NCBI RefSeq assembly: GCF_014638845.1
Contig: NZ_BMFP01000002.1
Span: forward strand, 204,373-268,372
Direction of reading: 5' to 3'
Origin: Pontibacter amylolyticus
GTDB taxonomy: Bacteria > Bacteroidota > Bacteroidia > Cytophagales > Hymenobacteraceae
Length of the DNA: 64,000 nt
Shown: piece after piece, positions 63,239 to 64,000 of the stretch
How positions within the stretch are numbered: position 1 is the stretch's first letter
Layout: each line of letters starts with the position of its first letter
Translations under genes and position numbers: made by a program
Notes under the pieces: model-generated
Told to the model about the DNA's origin: nothing
Seen by the model: only the letters and a program-made list of their open reading frames with translations
Databases searched by the model: none

Positions 63239-64000
63239 ATGATTAAATTCTACACTACCCTGCTGCTGGTCCTTTGCAGTTGCACAGCTTATGCACAATC
63301 AGATTTCAGGCCAGGTTACATCGTTAACCTGGCTGGCGATACATTGAGCGGTTATGTCGATTACAAAGAAAGCCGGTCAAATAATAAGTTTTGCTCTTTT
63401 AAGCCAAGCAAAGAAAGTCACTCACAGCAGCTTGGTGTCGATGCCATACGGGCTTATGGGTTTAAAGGGGATAAAGCGTATGAGGCCAAGCAGGTAAAAA
63501 CGAATGAAGAAGAGCTTACAAAGGCTTTTATAGAAGTCCTTGTCAAAGGTAGGTTAAGCTTATATCTCTATAAAGCCCGTTTCTTCGTTGAAAAGGACCC
63601 GGACCAGCTCCTGGAACTCACCAACACAGCAGAAGAGGTTTATGTTAATAACACGCGGGTAATGAAGCGTTCGAACGAGCACATCGCAACGCTCAATACA
63701 CTAATGATTGACTGCCAGGACCAACTAAACAAAATTGAGGATGTGTCCCTGTCACAGCGTAGCCTGGTTACCCTGGTCAAAAATTATAACCAATGCGTAG
63801 CTCCTGAAGAAAACAGGATACTGAAAGAAAGTAAAAAATGGCTAGTCGCAAAAGTAGGGATTGCCGGTTCCGCAAATACAGAAAACCTTACCTTTACCTC
63901 ATCAGACAGGAGATTGGCCTTATATGACCATGCCCGGTTTGATAAGGTATATTACCCATCCGTTGGGCTTGTTCTGAACATTGTCTCTCCCAGGCTAAAA
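63239..64000 (+). CDS. Exported protein of unknown function, partial
   Basis: The first 254 codons of a gene that runs off the window. Signal peptide FYTTLLLVLCSCTAYAQ; the mature start DFRPGYIVNLAGDTLSGYVDYK resembles the N-terminal domain of many Cytophagales exported proteins that begin with G-Y-I-V-x-L-x-GDTL-x-G-x-V-D-Y. A central helical stretch (HIATLNTLMIDCQDQLN) is followed by WLVAKVGIAGSANTENLTF and YYPSVGLVLNIVSPRL, which look like the first strands of a small barrel of the PorT type. The C-terminus is not available. AT-rich composition. Confidence 0.72.
   Translation, partial: MIKFYTTLLLVLCSCTAYAQSDFRPGYIVNLAGDTLSGYVDYKESRSNNKFCSFKPSKESHSQQLGVDAIRAYGFKGDKAYEAKQVKTNEEELTKAFIEVLVKGRLSLYLYKARFFVEKDPDQLLELTNTAEEVYVNNTRVMKRSNEHIATLNTLMIDCQDQLNKIEDVSLSQRSLVTLVKNYNQCVAPEENRILKESKKWLVAKVGIAGSANTENLTFTSSDRRLALYDHARFDKVYYPSVGLVLNIVSPRLK

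Overview
The window reads as a chromosomal segment of a Bacteroidota bacterium, most likely Cytophagales and probably Hymenobacteraceae (Pontibacter-like). This is inferred from sequence character, not from a database match. The supporting signs are Bacteroidota -33/-7 promoters (TTTG, about 20 nt, TAnnTTTG), few Shine-Dalgarno sites, the rpmB/rpmG/DUF4295/ftsY/rimO cluster, a secreted subtilase with a type IX secretion tail, a TonB receptor with STN and carboxypeptidase-like domains followed by a DUF4249 lipoprotein, and many lipoproteins of unknown role. No tRNA, rRNA, CRISPR array, prophage or intact insertion sequence was found.

Layout. 1-7.5 kb: a PH-domain protein, two SpoIIAA-like small proteins around rimO, then a minus-strand ribosomal and secretion block (rpmB, exported aminopeptidase P, rpmG, DUF4295, ftsY, a lipoprotein). 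7.5-16 kb: rocD, a DUF2007 protein, hemB, a 1253-residue subtilase and lipoproteins on the plus strand. 16-23 kb: a DUF5916 protein, a GroES-like protein, hmgA and an S41 protease on the minus strand. 23-30 kb: a repeat-rich gene-free kilobase, ruvX-def, lepB, DUF1810, patatin, and a zinc-dependent phospholipase C-like enzyme. 30-33 kb: a beta-lactamase-fold serine hydrolase, then an AT-rich island with two paralogous single-membrane-span peptides of 32 and 33 residues. 33-42.6 kb: ettA, a DUF349 protein, a DUF2795 protein, an orphan ABC ATPase, ispD, a Vat-like acetyltransferase, queA, a MacB-like permease and a LOG-family protein. 42.7-48.6 kb: a three-gene outer-membrane operon (TonB receptor, DUF4249, MG2/plug-like protein). 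48.8-64 kb: tandem DUF202 proteins, uvrA, tandem DUF4142 lipoproteins, a paaG-like hydratase, a PAP2-like membrane protein, rpoN, asnS and several envelope proteins of unknown role. The last gene runs off the window.

Most genes are housekeeping: translation and tRNA/ribosome modification (rimO, queA, asnS, rpmB, rpmG, def, ettA), protein export (ftsY, lepB), repair (uvrA, ruvX), and haem, isoprenoid and amino-acid metabolism (hemB, ispD, rocD, hmgA, paaG). The less explained material is the twin micro-peptides, a very frequent CAGGTATA motif that occurs in genes, spacers and terminator hairpins alike, a dispersed GCGTCCCGCGAGTGTGAG element present at least three times, and a 26-nt inverted repeat touching the lepB start.
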